Assembly: GCF_014646015.1 (NCBI RefSeq) | Contig: NZ_BMMQ01000008.1 | Span: 84,119 to 148,118 of the forward strand | Origin: Microbacterium nanhaiense | GTDB taxonomy: Bacteria; Actinomycetota; Actinomycetes; Actinomycetales; Microbacteriaceae | Reading direction: 5' to 3' | Length of the DNA stretch: 64,000 bases | Part shown: positions 36,519 through 45,673 of the stretch, one piece after another | Position numbering within the stretch: position 1 is the first letter of the stretch | How the letters are laid out: each line of letters starts with the position of its first letter | The notes under the pieces: generated by a model | What the model was told of the DNA's origin: nothing | What the model saw: the letters and a program-made list of their open reading frames with translations, nothing else | The model's database searches: none | Translations under genes and position numbers: made by a program

Positions 36519-36890
36519 TTACTTTCCCTTGGGGTCGGGAATGTCAGCACCCGAACCCTTGGCGACGCGGATGCGCACGGTCTTCTTGACGCCGTCCTTG
36601 ACCTGCTCCTCGACGCGGTAACCCACGCGAGTCGGCTTCTTGGTCTCGGGGTCGACGATCGCGACGTTCGACACGTGGATCGGGGCCTCGACGGTCTCGA
36701 TGCCACCGGTCTTGGTGCCGCGCTGCGTCTGACCGACGCGGTTGTGCTTGGTGACGTACTTGACGCCCTCAACGATCACGCGGTTGCCGATGACAGCCAG
36801 GACCTTGCCCTGCTTGCCGCGGTCGCCGCCACGCTCCTGGGAAGCGCCGGTGATGACCTGAACCAGGTCACCCTTCTTGATCTTGGCCAT
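36519..36890 (-). CDS. rplX: 50S ribosomal protein L24
   Basis: A 123-residue assembly-initiator protein with an N-terminal KOW motif ([20 protein letters not shown]) and [20 protein letters not shown]. It has a C-terminal tail longer than the 104-residue E. coli protein. Confidence 0.98.
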   Translation of the reverse strand: MAKIKKGDLVQVITGASQERGGDRGKQGKVLAVIGNRVIVEGVKYVTKHNRVGQTQRGTKTGGIETVEAPIHVSNVAIVDPETKKPTRVGYRVEEQVKDGVKKTVRIRVAKGSGADIPDPKGK

Positions 36891-36893
36891 GAA

Positions 36894-37262
36894 TTACAGC
36901 ACCTCCGGGGCGAGCGACACGATCTTCATGAACTTGCGGTCGCGGAGCTCGCGGCCGACCGGTCCGAAGATACGCGTGCCACGGGGCTCGCCGTTGTTGT
37001 TCAGGATGACGGCCGCGTTCTCATCGAACTTGATGTACGAGCCATCTTCACGACGCGTCTGCTTGACGGTGCGGACGACGACCGCCTTGACGACGTCGCC
37101 CTTCTTCACGTTGCCGCCGGGGATCGCGTCCTTGACCGTCGCGACGATGGTGTCACCCACGCCCGCGTAACGGCGGTTTGAACCACCGAGAACGCGGATC
37201 GTGAGCAGCTCCTTCGCGCCGGAGTTGTCGGCGACCTTGAGGCGGGATTCGTTCTGAATCAC
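36894..37262 (-). CDS. rplN: 50S ribosomal protein L14
   Basis: A 122-residue L14: [20 protein letters not shown] at the start, [20 protein letters not shown] near residue 35 and [20 protein letters not shown] at the end. It helps to form bridge B8 to the small subunit. Confidence 0.99.
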   Translation of the reverse strand: MIQNESRLKVADNSGAKELLTIRVLGGSNRRYAGVGDTIVATVKDAIPGGNVKKGDVVKAVVVRTVKQTRREDGSYIKFDENAAVILNNNGEPRGTRIFGPVGRELRDRKFMKIVSLAPEVL

Positions 37263-37291
37263 TGGTTACTCCTTCAAGTGAGCCCGAAGGC

Positions 37292-37567
37292 TTACTTGGC
37301 CTTCTCGACGATTTCGACCAGGCGCCAGCGCTTCGTGGCGCTGGTCGGACGGGTCTCGTTGATCACGACGAGGTCGCCGATGCCGGCGCTGTTGGTCTCG
37401 TCGTGGGCCTTCAGCTTCTTCGTGCGGCGAAGGACCTTGCCGTAAAGCGGGTGCTTCACGCGGTCTTCGACCTCGACAACGATGGTCTTGTCCATCTTGT
37501 CGCTCACGACGTAGCCGCGGACAGACTTGCGGTAACCGCGCTCGACGGTGTTCTCGCTGGTCATCAC
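37292..37567 (-). CDS. rpsQ: 30S ribosomal protein S17
   Basis: A 91-residue OB-fold protein with the signature [20 protein letters not shown] and [19 protein letters not shown]. It overlaps rpmC by 4 nt. Confidence 0.98.
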   Translation of the reverse strand: MMTSENTVERGYRKSVRGYVVSDKMDKTIVVEVEDRVKHPLYGKVLRRTKKLKAHDETNSAGIGDLVVINETRPTSATKRWRLVEIVEKAK

Positions 37568-37863
37568 TCAGCCTCTCCCTCAGCGACGGCCGCGTCGGCC
37601 TTCTTCGCCTTGCTCTTCTTGGCCTTCTCAACCGGAGCCGGGGTCGCACGGATCCCGAGCTCGCGCTCGCGGATGACCGTGTAGAGACGCGCGATGTCGC
37701 GCTTCACGGCGCGGATGCGACCGTGGCTCTCCAGCTGACCGGTGGCCGACTGGAAGCGCAGGTTGAACAGCTCTTCCTTGGCCTTACGCAGCTCCTCGAG
37801 GAGGCGCTGGTCTTCGAACGTGTCGAGCTCGCTCGGAGCGAGCTCCTTGGTGCCGATCGCCAT
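37564..37863 (-). CDS. rpmC: 50S ribosomal protein L29
   Basis: The L29 core ([20 protein letters not shown], then [20 protein letters not shown]) is followed by a Lys/Ala-rich tail of about 20 residues, making 99 residues against 63 in E. coli. L29 borders the exit tunnel and the trigger factor site. Confidence 0.97.
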   Translation of the reverse strand: MAIGTKELAPSELDTFEDQRLLEELRKAKEELFNLRFQSATGQLESHGRIRAVKRDIARLYTVIRERELGIRATPAPVEKAKKSKAKKADAAVAEGEAE

Positions 37864-38282
37864 TACGCGTCGCCCTCCTCGCGCTTGATGATGCGTGCCT
37901 TGAGCGGCAGCTTGTGCATTGCCCGGCTCAGGGCGCCCTTCGCGAGCTCTTCGCTCACGCCGGCGACCTCGAACAGGACGCGGCCCGGCTTGACGTTGGC
38001 AACCCAGAACTCCGGCGAACCCTTACCCGAACCCATTCGGACTTCGGCAGGCTTCTTGGTGAGCGGGCGGTCGGGGAAGATGTTGATCCACACCTTTCCA
38101 CCACGCTTGATGTGACGCGTCATGGCGATACGAGCCGCCTCGATCTGACGGTTCGTCACGTACGCCGGGGTCAGCGCCTGGATGCCGTACTCGCCGAACG
38201 ACACCTTGGTGCCACCCGTGGCCTGGCCCGAACGGCCGGGACGGTGCTGCTTACGGAACTTAACCTTGCGGGGGATAAGCAT
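37863..38282 (-). CDS. rplP: 50S ribosomal protein L16
   Basis: A 139-residue protein: [20 protein letters not shown] at the start, [20 protein letters not shown] near residue 76 and [20 protein letters not shown] near 98. It organises A-site tRNA contacts. Confidence 0.99.
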   Translation of the reverse strand: MLIPRKVKFRKQHRPGRSGQATGGTKVSFGEYGIQALTPAYVTNRQIEAARIAMTRHIKRGGKVWINIFPDRPLTKKPAEVRMGSGKGSPEFWVANVKPGRVLFEVAGVSEELAKGALSRAMHKLPLKARIIKREEGDA

Positions 38283-39046
38283 TACGCCGTTGCTCCTTCC
38301 GGTGCGCGCTTCTCGGCGCCGGCGTCGTTACGACGCGGGCCGCGACGGCCACCACGGTCGCCACCACGAGCAGGCTTCTTGTTAGCCTCCTCGCGAGCGA
38401 GCTCCTTGTTCGTGAGGTCGCCCTTGTAGACCCAGACCTTCACGCCGATGCGGCCGAAGGTGGTCTTCGCCTCGTAGAAGCCGTAGTCGATGTTCGCGCG
38501 AAGCGTGTGCAGCGGCACACGACCCTCGCGGTAGAACTCGGTGCGGCTCATCTCGGCGCCGCCGAGGCGGCCGGAGACCTGGATGCGGACGCCCTTGGCG
38601 CCGGCGCGCATGGCGCCCTGCAGGCCCTTGCGCATCGCGCGGCGGAAGGCCACGCGACCAGCGAGCTGCTCTGCAACACCCTGAGCGACGAGCTGAGCGT
38701 CGGCCTCGGGGTTCTTGACCTCGAGGATGTTCAGCTGGATCTGCTTGCCCGTGAGCTTCTCGAGCTCGGTGCGGATGCGCTCGGCCTCCGCACCGCGGCG
38801 GCCGATCACGATGCCGGGACGCGCCGTGTGGATGTCGACGCGAACGCGGTCCTTCGTGCGCTCGAGGTCGATGCGGCTCACGCCGGCACGATCCAGGTTC
38901 TTCTGCAGAAGAGCGCGGATCTTGATGTCTTCGGCGACGTAGTCAGCGTAGCGCTGACCGGCCTTCGTCGAGTCGGCGAACCAACGCGACGTGTGGTCCG
39001 TCGTAATGCCGAGACGGAAGCCGTAAGGGTTGATCTTCTGTCCCAT
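38282..39046 (-). CDS. rpsC: 30S ribosomal protein S3
   Basis: A 254-residue protein with the KH domain ([20 protein letters not shown] near residue 73) and the C-terminal S3 domain ([20 protein letters not shown] near 158), then a basic tail ([20 protein letters not shown]). It lines the mRNA entry site. Confidence 0.98.
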   Translation of the reverse strand: MGQKINPYGFRLGITTDHTSRWFADSTKAGQRYADYVAEDIKIRALLQKNLDRAGVSRIDLERTKDRVRVDIHTARPGIVIGRRGAEAERIRTELEKLTGKQIQLNILEVKNPEADAQLVAQGVAEQLAGRVAFRRAMRKGLQGAMRAGAKGVRIQVSGRLGGAEMSRTEFYREGRVPLHTLRANIDYGFYEAKTTFGRIGVKVWVYKGDLTNKELAREEANKKPARGGDRGGRRGPRRNDAGAEKRAPEGATA

Positions 39047-39417
39047 TACTTGCTCGCCTTCTTGTCCTCGGGCGTCGAGAGCACGACCGTGATGTGGCTC
39101 GTACGCTTCTTGATCTGGTCGGCGCGACCCTGTGCGCGGGGACGGAAACGCTTGAGCGTCACGCCCTCGTCGACGAATGCGTTCTTGACGAACAGCTCGT
39201 CCTCGTTGAGCGCCTCACCGGCCGCGTCGGCCTTCACCTGCGCGTTGGCCTTTGCAGACGCAACGAGCTTGTAGATCGGCTCCGAAGCGCTCTGTGCTGC
39301 GAACTTCAGGATCGCGAGCGCCTCATCCGCCTGCTTGCCCTTGATCAGAGCAACAACGCGACGGGCCTTCTGAGGGGTCACGCGGATGTGTCGCACGCGT
39401 GCGATGGACTCCACCAT
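39046..39417 (-). CDS. rplV: 50S ribosomal protein L22
   Basis: A 123-residue protein with [20 protein letters not shown] and a hairpin ending [20 protein letters not shown]. The loop reaches the exit-tunnel constriction where macrolides act in this family. Confidence 0.98.
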   Translation of the reverse strand: MVESIARVRHIRVTPQKARRVVALIKGKQADEALAILKFAAQSASEPIYKLVASAKANAQVKADAAGEALNEDELFVKNAFVDEGVTLKRFRPRAQGRADQIKKRTSHITVVLSTPEDKKASK

Positions 39418-39440
39418 TTCTCTCTCCTCTCAGCGTCGCC

Positions 39441-39722
39441 TTAGCGGCGACGGCCCTTCTTGTCGTCCTTCACGTGGCCGCGGAAGGTGCGGGTGGGCGC
39501 GAACTCGCCCAGCTTGTGACCGACCATGGACTCGGACACAAACACGGGGATGTGCTTGCGACCGTCGTGCACGGCGATCGTGTGACCCAGCATGGCCGGC
39601 ACGATCATCGAGCGACGCGACCAGGTCTTGATGACGTTCTTCGTTCCCGCTTCGTTCTGCGAGCTGACCTTGCGAAGCAGGTGCTCGTCGACGAAGGGGC
39701 CCTTCTTCAGACTGCGTGGCAT
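39441..39722 (-). CDS. rpsS: 30S ribosomal protein S19
   Basis: A 93-residue 30S-head protein: [20 protein letters not shown], then [20 protein letters not shown] and [20 protein letters not shown]. Confidence 0.99.
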   Translation of the reverse strand: MPRSLKKGPFVDEHLLRKVSSQNEAGTKNVIKTWSRRSMIVPAMLGHTIAVHDGRKHIPVFVSESMVGHKLGEFAPTRTFRGHVKDDKKGRRR

Positions 39723-39734
39723 CTTCTTGAACTC

Positions 39735-40574
39735 CTACTTGCGGTTCTTGCCCGACGGACGGCGACGCACGATGTACTTGTCGCTTTCCTTGTTGGCGTG
39801 ACGGGTGCGGCCTTCAGGCTGGCCCCAGGGCGTAACAGGGTTACGACCACCGGAGGTACGACCCTCACCACCACCGTGCGGGTGGTCAACCGGGTTCATG
39901 ACAACACCGCGGACGGTCGGGCGGACGCCCTTCCAGCGCATGCGGCCGGCCTTACCCCAGTTGATGTTCGACTGCTCGGCGTTGCCGACCTCGCCGATCG
40001 TTGCGCGGCAGCGCAGGTCGACGTTGCGGACCTCACCCGACGGCAGACGGAGCTGCGCGTAGGGGCCGTCCTTCGCGACGAGGCGAACCGACGAACCGGC
40101 CGAACGAGCCATCTTCGCGCCACCACCGGGACGGAGCTCCACGTTGTGGATCACGGTACCCGTGGGGATGTTGCGGAGGGGCAGGTTGTTACCCGGCTTG
40201 ATGTCGGCGTTCGCGCCCGACTCGACGATGTCGCCCTGCTTCAGCTTCGCCGGAGCGATGATGTAGCGCTTGGTGCCATCGAAGTAGTGCAGAAGGGCGA
40301 TGCGCGCGGTGCGGTTGGGGTCGTACTCGATGTGAGCGACCTTGGCGTTCACGCCGTCCTTGTCCGCACGACGGAAGTCGATCACGCGGTACTGGCGCTT
40401 GTGGCCACCACCGATGTGACGGGTCGTGATGCGGCCCTGGTTGTTACGTCCACCGGTCTTGGGCAGCGGACGGAGCAGCGACTTCTCGGGCGTCGATCGG
40501 GTGATCTCGGCGAAGTCTGCCACCGACGAGCCGCGGCGACCGGGGGTCGTGGGCTTGTAGTTGCGAATAGCCAT
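39735..40574 (-). CDS. rplB: 50S ribosomal protein L2
   Basis: A 279-residue core protein needed for peptidyl transfer and subunit joining. [20 protein letters not shown] opens it; the conserved active-site signature [20 protein letters not shown] is near residue 222. Confidence 0.99.
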   Translation of the reverse strand: MAIRNYKPTTPGRRGSSVADFAEITRSTPEKSLLRPLPKTGGRNNQGRITTRHIGGGHKRQYRVIDFRRADKDGVNAKVAHIEYDPNRTARIALLHYFDGTKRYIIAPAKLKQGDIVESGANADIKPGNNLPLRNIPTGTVIHNVELRPGGGAKMARSAGSSVRLVAKDGPYAQLRLPSGEVRNVDLRCRATIGEVGNAEQSNINWGKAGRMRWKGVRPTVRGVVMNPVDHPHGGGEGRTSGGRNPVTPWGQPEGRTRHANKESDKYIVRRRPSGKNRK

Positions 40575-40600
40575 ATTCGTTTCCTAGTCCTTCCCAGCTA

Positions 40601-40900
40601 TCAGGCGACAGCCGTGAAGATGTCGATGGTGCCCGACTTCAGCGTGACGATGGCGCGCTTGGTGTCCTTGCGCTTGCCAGTCCCGAAGCGGGTGCGGCGG
40701 CTCTTGCCCTGACGGTTCAGGGTGTTCACCGAAGCGACCTTCACACCGAAGATCTTCTCGATCGCGAGCTTGATCTCAGCCTTGTTCGAGCGGGGGTCCA
40801 CGATGAACGTGTACTTGCCCTCGTCGATCAGGCCGTAGCTCTTCTCCGAAACGACGGGCGCGAAGATGATGTCGCGCGGGTCCTTGTTGAGAGCGGTCAT
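40601..40900 (-). CDS. rplW: 50S ribosomal protein L23
   Basis: A 99-residue tunnel-exit protein and docking site for trigger factor and SRP in this family: [20 protein letters not shown], then [20 protein letters not shown] and [19 protein letters not shown]. It overlaps rplD by 4 nt. Confidence 0.98.
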   Translation of the reverse strand: MTALNKDPRDIIFAPVVSEKSYGLIDEGKYTFIVDPRSNKAEIKLAIEKIFGVKVASVNTLNRQGKSRRTRFGTGKRKDTKRAIVTLKSGTIDIFTAVA

Positions 40901-41553
40901 GCCGAGACCTCCTTGGCGCCAGCCTTCTGCGCGATGAACGCGTCGATGGCGGCCTTGGTGAAGACGACGTCGTCGCTGCGGACGATGTCGTAGGCGTTGA
41001 GCTGGTCGGCGACGAGCGTGTGCACGTTGCCGAGGTTGCGGACGCTGAGGTAGCCGATCTCTTCGTCACGGCCGAGGACGACGAGCGTCTTCTTGTTCTC
41101 CGTGAACGTCGAGAGGAACTTCGCAGCAGCCTGCGTGGCGGGCTTCTCGGTGCCGAAGGTCTCGACAACGTGGATGCGCTCACCGCGGAGACGGTCGCTG
41201 AGCAGGCCGTGGATGGCCGCCGCGATCATCTTCTTGGGGGTGCGCTGCGAGTAGTCGCGGGGCTTCGGGCCGTGGACGATGCCGCCACCGCGGTGCTCCG
41301 GCTGGCGGATCGAGCCCTGGCGCGAGCGGCCAGTGCCCTTCTGCTTGAACGGCTTCGCACCGGTACCCGAGACCTCACCGCGACGAAGCGTCGAGTGGGT
41401 GCCCTGGCGAGCAGCTGCGAGCTGCGCGGTCACGACCTGGTGAATCAGCGGAACGTTCGTCTTGACGTCGAACACGTGCGCGGGAAGCTCGACCGTGCCG
41501 GTCTTCTTTCCGTCGGTGCCGAGGACGTCGAGAACGAGAGTCGAGTCAGCCAT
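40897..41553 (-). CDS. rplD: 50S ribosomal protein L4
   Basis: A 218-residue protein whose long loop reaches the tunnel: [20 protein letters not shown] near residue 65 and [20 protein letters not shown] near 94. In E. coli L4 represses its operon through the leader; there is no evidence for this in actinobacteria. Confidence 0.98.
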   Translation of the reverse strand: MADSTLVLDVLGTDGKKTGTVELPAHVFDVKTNVPLIHQVVTAQLAAARQGTHSTLRRGEVSGTGAKPFKQKGTGRSRQGSIRQPEHRGGGIVHGPKPRDYSQRTPKKMIAAAIHGLLSDRLRGERIHVVETFGTEKPATQAAAKFLSTFTENKKTLVVLGRDEEIGYLSVRNLGNVHTLVADQLNAYDIVRSDDVVFTKAAIDAFIAQKAGAKEVSA

Positions 41554-41558
41554 CTAAC

Positions 41559-42218
41559 TCAGGCCCCCTTCACTGCGTTGCGGACGTACACGACGCGGCC
41601 ACGAGCACCGGGGACGGCGCCCTTGACGAGCAGCAGACCCTTCTCGGTGTCGACGGCGTGCACCGTGAGGTTGAGGACGGTCACGCGCTCGCCACCCATG
41701 CGGCCGGCCATGCGCGTGCCCTTGAAGACGCGGCTGGGCGTAGCCGAAGCACCGATCGAACCGGGCTTGCGGTGGTTGCGGTGAGCACCGTGCGAGGCAC
41801 CCACACCGGCGAAGTTGTGACGCTTCATCACACCGGCGAAGCCCTTACCCTTGCTCGTGCCGACGACGTCGACGAGCTGGCCGGCTTCGAAGGTGTCACC
41901 AGCGGTGATCTCCTGGCCGAGGGTGTAGTTCGCGGCGTCTGCCGTGCGGATCTCAGCGACCTTGCGACGCGGCGTGACGCCAGCGGCAGCGAAGTGGCCG
42001 GTGAGGGGCTGGGTGACCTTGCGCGGGTCGATCTCGCCAGCGGCGATCTGAACGGCGTTGTAGCCGTCCTTCTCGGGGGTACGGATCTGCGTGACGACGT
42101 TCGGAGCAAGCTCGATCACCGTCACCGGAACGAGCTTGCCAGCTTCGTTCCAGACCTGAGTCATGCCCAGCTTCTTACCGAGCATGCCCTTCGAAATCTT
42201 GTTGTTGATGTCAGCCAT
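41559..42218 (-). CDS. rplC: 50S ribosomal protein L3
   Basis: A 219-residue protein: [20 protein letters not shown] at the start, [20 protein letters not shown] near residue 124 and [20 protein letters not shown] near 158. Its loop approaches the peptidyl transferase centre. Confidence 0.99.
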   Translation of the reverse strand: MADINNKISKGMLGKKLGMTQVWNEAGKLVPVTVIELAPNVVTQIRTPEKDGYNAVQIAAGEIDPRKVTQPLTGHFAAAGVTPRRKVAEIRTADAANYTLGQEITAGDTFEAGQLVDVVGTSKGKGFAGVMKRHNFAGVGASHGAHRNHRKPGSIGASATPSRVFKGTRMAGRMGGERVTVLNLTVHAVDTEKGLLLVKGAVPGARGRVVYVRNAVKGA

Positions 42219-42226
42219 GTCGAACC

Positions 42227-42535
42227 TCAGAGCTTGATCTCGATGTTGACGTCGGCCGGGAGGTCCAGACGCATGAGCGAGTCGACCGCCTTGGGGGTGG
42301 GGTCAACGATGTCGATGAGGCGCTTGTGGGTGCGCTTCTCGAAGTGCTCGCGGCTGTCCTTGTACTTGTGGGGCGAACGGATAACCGCCACGACGTTCTT
42401 CTCCGTCGGGAGGGGCACCGGGCCCACGACCTGCGCACCAGCGCGGGTCACGGTGTCGACAATCTTGCGTGCCGACGTGTCGATGACCTCGTGGTCATAC
42501 GACTTCAGGCGAATGCGGATCTTCTGTCCCGCCAT
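42227..42535 (-). CDS. rpsJ: 30S ribosomal protein S10 (NusE)
   Basis: The 102-residue first gene of the S10 operon: [40 protein letters not shown] and [21 protein letters not shown]10 also links ribosomes to NusG and NusB. The ATG at 42535 is the family start; a long leader precedes it. Confidence 0.98.
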   Translation of the reverse strand: MAGQKIRIRLKSYDHEVIDTSARKIVDTVTRAGAQVVGPVPLPTEKNVVAVIRSPHKYKDSREHFEKRTHKRLIDIVDPTPKAVDSLMRLDLPADVNIEIKL

Positions 42536-42804
42536 TTGTCTGCTCACTCTCTTCAGCGTCTTACCTCTCGGGCATTGGACGCACGTACCCTCCGGAAACC
42601 CTTCGGGCCGGCACACGACGTCGGTCGAACGAGTTCTTCCAAACGTTGCGCCATATTCACCTATCAGCCCCCGCAGGCAGGAGTATGCTTCCTGTGATCT
42701 GTGGGGTGTTGTTCCTCCGCCTGCGGCCCGAGTCTGTGCGCCATACGCCGCTCGTGCACTGTCCAGTGCGGTGATCGGAAGAAGCCCGAATGTGGAACCT
42801 CTCT
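42536..42804 (-). promoter_or_regulatory. Long 5' leader of the S10 operon
   Basis: About 260 nt without a convincing gene lie between the promoter and rpsJ. CCGCAGGC and GCCTGCGG (around 42723 and 42674) can pair across a 40-nt loop. A leader of this size suggests control by folding, but the sensor is unknown. Confidence 0.5.
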
Positions 42805-42834
42805 ATTCTGCCAGGGATAGACCGCAGAAATCAA
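42805..42834 (-). promoter_or_regulatory. S10 operon promoter
   Basis: On the minus strand TTGATT (42829-42834) and CAGAAT (42805-42810) are 18 nt apart. Transcription would start near 42797. Confidence 0.6.
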
Positions 42835-42908
42835 CCCGGGCGTGTCGCGCTGAGAGCCGCATGATTCCGCGGATCCCGCACCCCTCGTCGGCGTCTTCTC
42901 AGGTACGC

Positions 42909-42947
42909 GGAAGGGCCTCCCCCGCGATGCGCGGGAGAGGCCCTTCG
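42909..42947 (-). terminator. Terminator of the 71-aa protein gene
   Basis: GAAGGGCCTCCCCCGCG pairs with CGCGGGAGAGGCCCTTC, ending 10 nt after the stop codon at 42958. It insulates the S10 promoter. Confidence 0.8.
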
Positions 42948-42957
42948 GTGGATCCGT

Positions 42958-43173
42958 TTACTCGTTTCCGATGTGGCCGTCGGCCTTGTCACGGAGGTTG
43001 TCGATCTTCTCGTCGACCGAGTCCGGTGCGATCTTCTTCGCGAAGCCCGCGGCGCCGTCGAGCACCTTGTCGCTGATGCCCTCGGCCTGCTCGCTGCGCA
43101 GCGCTTCGGAGATCTTGTCCTTGTTCTGTTCGAAGGCGTCCTTGCCCTTGTTGATGAGGTCGTCGAGTCCCAT
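42958..43173 (-). CDS. Small helical charged protein, function unknown
   Basis: A 71-residue protein without membrane helix: MGLDDLINKGKDAFEQNKDK, then a charged helical body with Asp/Lys alternation and a C-terminal DNLRDKADGHIGNE. It resembles actinobacterial proteins labelled as Rv0909-type antitoxins, but no toxin gene lies beside it. GAGGGGG precedes the ATG. It has its own terminator and is a single gene. Confidence 0.65.
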   Translation of the reverse strand: MGLDDLINKGKDAFEQNKDKISEALRSEQAEGISDKVLDGAAGFAKKIAPDSVDEKIDNLRDKADGHIGNE

Positions 43174-43287
43174 TGATCCCCCTCGGGTCGTGGTGTCGGA
43201 GGCGGCTAGTCAGCACGCGAGATTAGTCTTACATCGTCAGCCGCGACGCGCACAGCATTCGCGGGAAGATTTCCGATCGAGGCGCGA

Positions 43288-43770
43288 GTGACGAGCGAGA
43301 ACCCGAACACCGAGGCCGTCGGCGGGATGGCCGGCCCCGACGGGCCGCTGCTGAGACTCTTCCGCAACCGCGGAGTCGCCTTCCTGCTCGTCGGCGGCAT
43401 GAACACCGCGATCGGCTTCGTGTGGTTCATCGCCTTCACGGGGCTGTTCCACGCGATCGCGCCCGGCGCCGATTGGACGGTCTTCCCGATCATCCTCTGC
43501 GCGCAGTGGACGTCGGCGACCTGCGCCTTCTTCCTCTACCGCCACCTCGTGTTCCGCGTGACCGGCCACTTCTGGCTCGACTACGGGCGCTTCCTCCTCG
43601 TCAACGCCACGAGCGCCGCGCTCAACCTCATCGTGGTGCCGCCCGTGGTGATCTGGCTCGGATGGCCCAAGATCCTGGCCCAGCTCGCATTCACGGTCGT
43701 GATCGCCGTGATCAGCTGGTTCGGCCACAGCCAGTTCTCGTTCCGCCGCAGCAAGAAAGACTCCGCATGA
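43288..43770 (+). CDS. GtrA family membrane protein
   Basis: A 160-residue protein with four membrane helices and the GtrA pattern: FLLVGGMNTAIGFVWFIAF near residue 33, FFLYRHLVFRV near 82 and the end FGHSQFSFRRSKK. GtrA proteins are thought to help polyprenyl-linked sugars cross the membrane. The GTG start has GAGG 5 nt upstream. The next gene overlaps by 4 nt and encodes a glycosyltransferase. Confidence 0.9.
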   Translation: MTSENPNTEAVGGMAGPDGPLLRLFRNRGVAFLLVGGMNTAIGFVWFIAFTGLFHAIAPGADWTVFPIILCAQWTSATCAFFLYRHLVFRVTGHFWLDYGRFLLVNATSAALNLIVVPPVVIWLGWPKILAQLAFTVVIAVISWFGHSQFSFRRSKKDSA

Positions 43771-44591
43771 CGCTCCTGTCCGTTGTCATCCCGGCGTTCC
43801 GGCACGCGAACGTCCTCGCCGAGACCGTGCGCTCGGTGCTCGATCAGAAGGGCGTCGACCTCGAGCTGATCGTCGCCGACCACTCCTCGGGAGACGGCAC
43901 CTACGAGGTCGCCCGTTCCTTCGAGTCGGATCCGCGCGTGACCGTGCTGGAGACGCCCGCGGGCGGGGGCGCGATCGCGAACTGGGCGGCCGTCACGGAA
44001 CGGGCCCGCGGCGACTACCTCAAGCTGCTCCCCGGCGACGACACCGTGCTTCCCGGATCCCTCGCCCGGCAGGTGGCCCTGCTCGAGGCCCACCCCGGTG
44101 CGTCGCTCGTGGGCGGGCGTCGCCGGATCATCGACACCAAGGGCCGCACGATCGCGAAGCGGCGCGGCCTGCAGGGCCTCGACGCCGTGATGAGCGGCGG
44201 CGACGCGGTGCGCGCGTCGGTGCTCTCCGGGACGAACCCGTTCGGCGAGCCGGGGGCCGTGACGATGCGCCGATCGGCCCTCGAGGCGGCCGGCGGCTGG
44301 CAGGGCCAGTGGTCGTACGCCATCGACGTCGCGAGCTACTACGGCGTGCTGCGCCACGGATCCTTCGTCCGCGACGACGAGGTCGCGTCGACCTTCCGCG
44401 TCGGCGGCGGGCAGTGGTCGGTCGCGCTCGTCGACGAGCAGGCGAGCGAGATGACGCGCCTGTTCGAATGGGCCGGATCCGTCTTCGACGAGGTGTCGGA
44501 CGCCGACGTCGCCCGCGGATCCGCGAAGGCGCGGTCGCTGGCCCGCCAGCGCCGCATGGTGTACCGGATCCTGAGGCTGGTGAAGCGATGA
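43767..44591 (+). CDS. Glycosyltransferase family 2
   Basis: A 274-residue GT-A enzyme: LSVVIPAFRHANVLAETVRS at the start, VADHSSGDGTYEVARSF near residue 34 and the metal-binding LLPGDDTVLPGSLARQVALL near 88. The acceptor or sugar is unknown. It overlaps GtrA upstream and the next glycosyltransferase downstream (ATGA in both cases), so the three act together. Confidence 0.88.
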   Translation: MTLLSVVIPAFRHANVLAETVRSVLDQKGVDLELIVADHSSGDGTYEVARSFESDPRVTVLETPAGGGAIANWAAVTERARGDYLKLLPGDDTVLPGSLARQVALLEAHPGASLVGGRRRIIDTKGRTIAKRRGLQGLDAVMSGGDAVRASVLSGTNPFGEPGAVTMRRSALEAAGGWQGQWSYAIDVASYYGVLRHGSFVRDDEVASTFRVGGGQWSVALVDEQASEMTRLFEWAGSVFDEVSDADVARGSAKARSLARQRRMVYRILRLVKR

Positions 44592-45529
44592 AGTCTCTCG
44601 CCTTCGTGCTCCCGATCTACAACGAGGCGGGCAACATCCCGCTGCTGTACGAGCGGCTGTCGGGCGTCGCCGCCGCGCTCGCGGACCGTTTCGTGTGCGA
44701 GTTCATCTTCGTGAACGACGGTTCACGCGATAATTCGCTGGCGCTGTTGCGCGGGCTGCGGGAGCGCGACGAGCGCGTCTCGGTGTACTCGCTCGCCCGG
44801 AACAAGGGCCACCAGATCGCCGTCACCGCGGGACTCGACGTCGCGGACGCCGATGCCGTGATCGTGATGGACAGCGATCTGCAGGATCCGCCCGAGGTCG
44901 CCCACGCCCTCCTCGAGGCGTGGGAGGACGGGGCCGACGTCGCCTACGCCAAGCGGCGAACCCGCGAGGACGGTTACTTCAAGAAGCTCACCGCGGGCAT
45001 GTTCTACTGGACGCTCTCGAAGATGGCGCGCATCGAGATCCCGCGCGACACGGGCGACTTCCGCCTGATGGACCGCCGCGTCGTCGAGGAACTGCGGCGC
45101 TACCCCGAGCGCAACCGCTTCCTGCGCGGCATGGTCGCGGAGATCGGCTTCGAGCAGCGCGCCGTCGAGTTCGACCGCGACGCGCGCCACGCGGGCACCA
45201 CCGGGTACCCGCTGAGCAAGATGTTGAAGCTCGCCGCCGACGGCATCATCGGCTTCAGCTCCTTCCCGCTGCGCCTCATCAGCGCCATCGGCATGGTGCT
45301 TGCCGTGGGTGCGGGCATCTGGACGGTGTACCTCGCCATCTCGCGCCTCGCCTTCCCCGACTCGGTCGTCGAGGGCTGGACGTTCATCACGGCCGGCATG
45401 TTCCTGCTCGGCGGGATCCAGATGCTAATGCTCGGCGTGCTGGGGCAGTACATCGGGCGGATCTACGAAGAGGTCCAGGCCCGCCCGCTGTACGCATTCG
45501 CCGTCGCGGAGCACGGCCCCCGCGCCTAA
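44588..45529 (+). CDS. Polyprenyl-phosphate glycosyltransferase (GtrB/DPM type)
   Basis: A 313-residue enzyme with an N-terminal GT2 domain (FVLPIYNEAGNIPLLYERL, FVNDGSRDNSLALLRGL near residue 40, VMDSDLQDPPEVAHALLEAW near 95) and two C-terminal membrane helices (about 235-260 and 270-292). This is the plan of GtrB and ArnC, which load a sugar on polyprenyl phosphate. With GtrA it forms a flipping and loading module for surface glycan decoration. Confidence 0.92.
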   Translation: MKSLAFVLPIYNEAGNIPLLYERLSGVAAALADRFVCEFIFVNDGSRDNSLALLRGLRERDERVSVYSLARNKGHQIAVTAGLDVADADAVIVMDSDLQDPPEVAHALLEAWEDGADVAYAKRRTREDGYFKKLTAGMFYWTLSKMARIEIPRDTGDFRLMDRRVVEELRRYPERNRFLRGMVAEIGFEQRAVEFDRDARHAGTTGYPLSKMLKLAADGIIGFSSFPLRLISAIGMVLAVGAGIWTVYLAISRLAFPDSVVEGWTFITAGMFLLGGIQMLMLGVLGQYIGRIYEEVQARPLYAFAVAEHGPRA

Positions 45530-45551
45530 CCCGCGCCCGCCCCACGTCCGC

Positions 45552-45573
45552 GCGCGCCCCACGTGGGGCGCGC
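45552..45573. terminator. Perfect 22-bp palindrome after the glycosyltransferase operon
   Basis: The palindrome is centred on CCCCACGTGGGG and lies 23 nt after the stop codon. It arises from repeats of GCGCGCCCCACG in the same stretch (45535-45580). It could end the transcript. Confidence 0.55.
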
Positions 45574-45580
45574 CCCACGC

Positions 45581-45654
45581 CCGCGAGATCGCATCGTTTT
45601 CGCGAGGTCGCACCGAGTTCGATGCGATCTCGACAAAAGGGTGAGATCTCGCGG
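45581..45654. repeat. 74-bp palindromic element, copy B
   Basis: Same length and order as copy A at 25192-25265, with 63 of 74 bases identical and no gaps. Ends CCGCGAGATCGCA and TGAGATCTCGCGG pair with one mismatch. It lies between convergent genes. Confidence 0.75.
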
Positions 45655-45673
45655 AGGGTGCGAGCGACCCGAC

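Noticed and set aside
36675..41784. Many long open frames on the plus strand opposite the ribosomal genes
   Set aside because: They mirror strongly conserved minus-strand genes and have the Arg/Asp/Gly/Val-rich composition of high-GC antisense frames.
42550..42660. A 33-codon frame (starting [10 protein letters not shown]) in the S10 leader
   Set aside because: It has no ribosome binding site, shows no protein-like composition beyond the first ten residues, and overlaps leader structure.
42958..43173. A toxin-antitoxin pair involving the 71-aa protein
   Set aside because: Only a loose likeness to Rv0909-type antitoxins exists and no toxin gene is adjacent; the gene has its own terminator.
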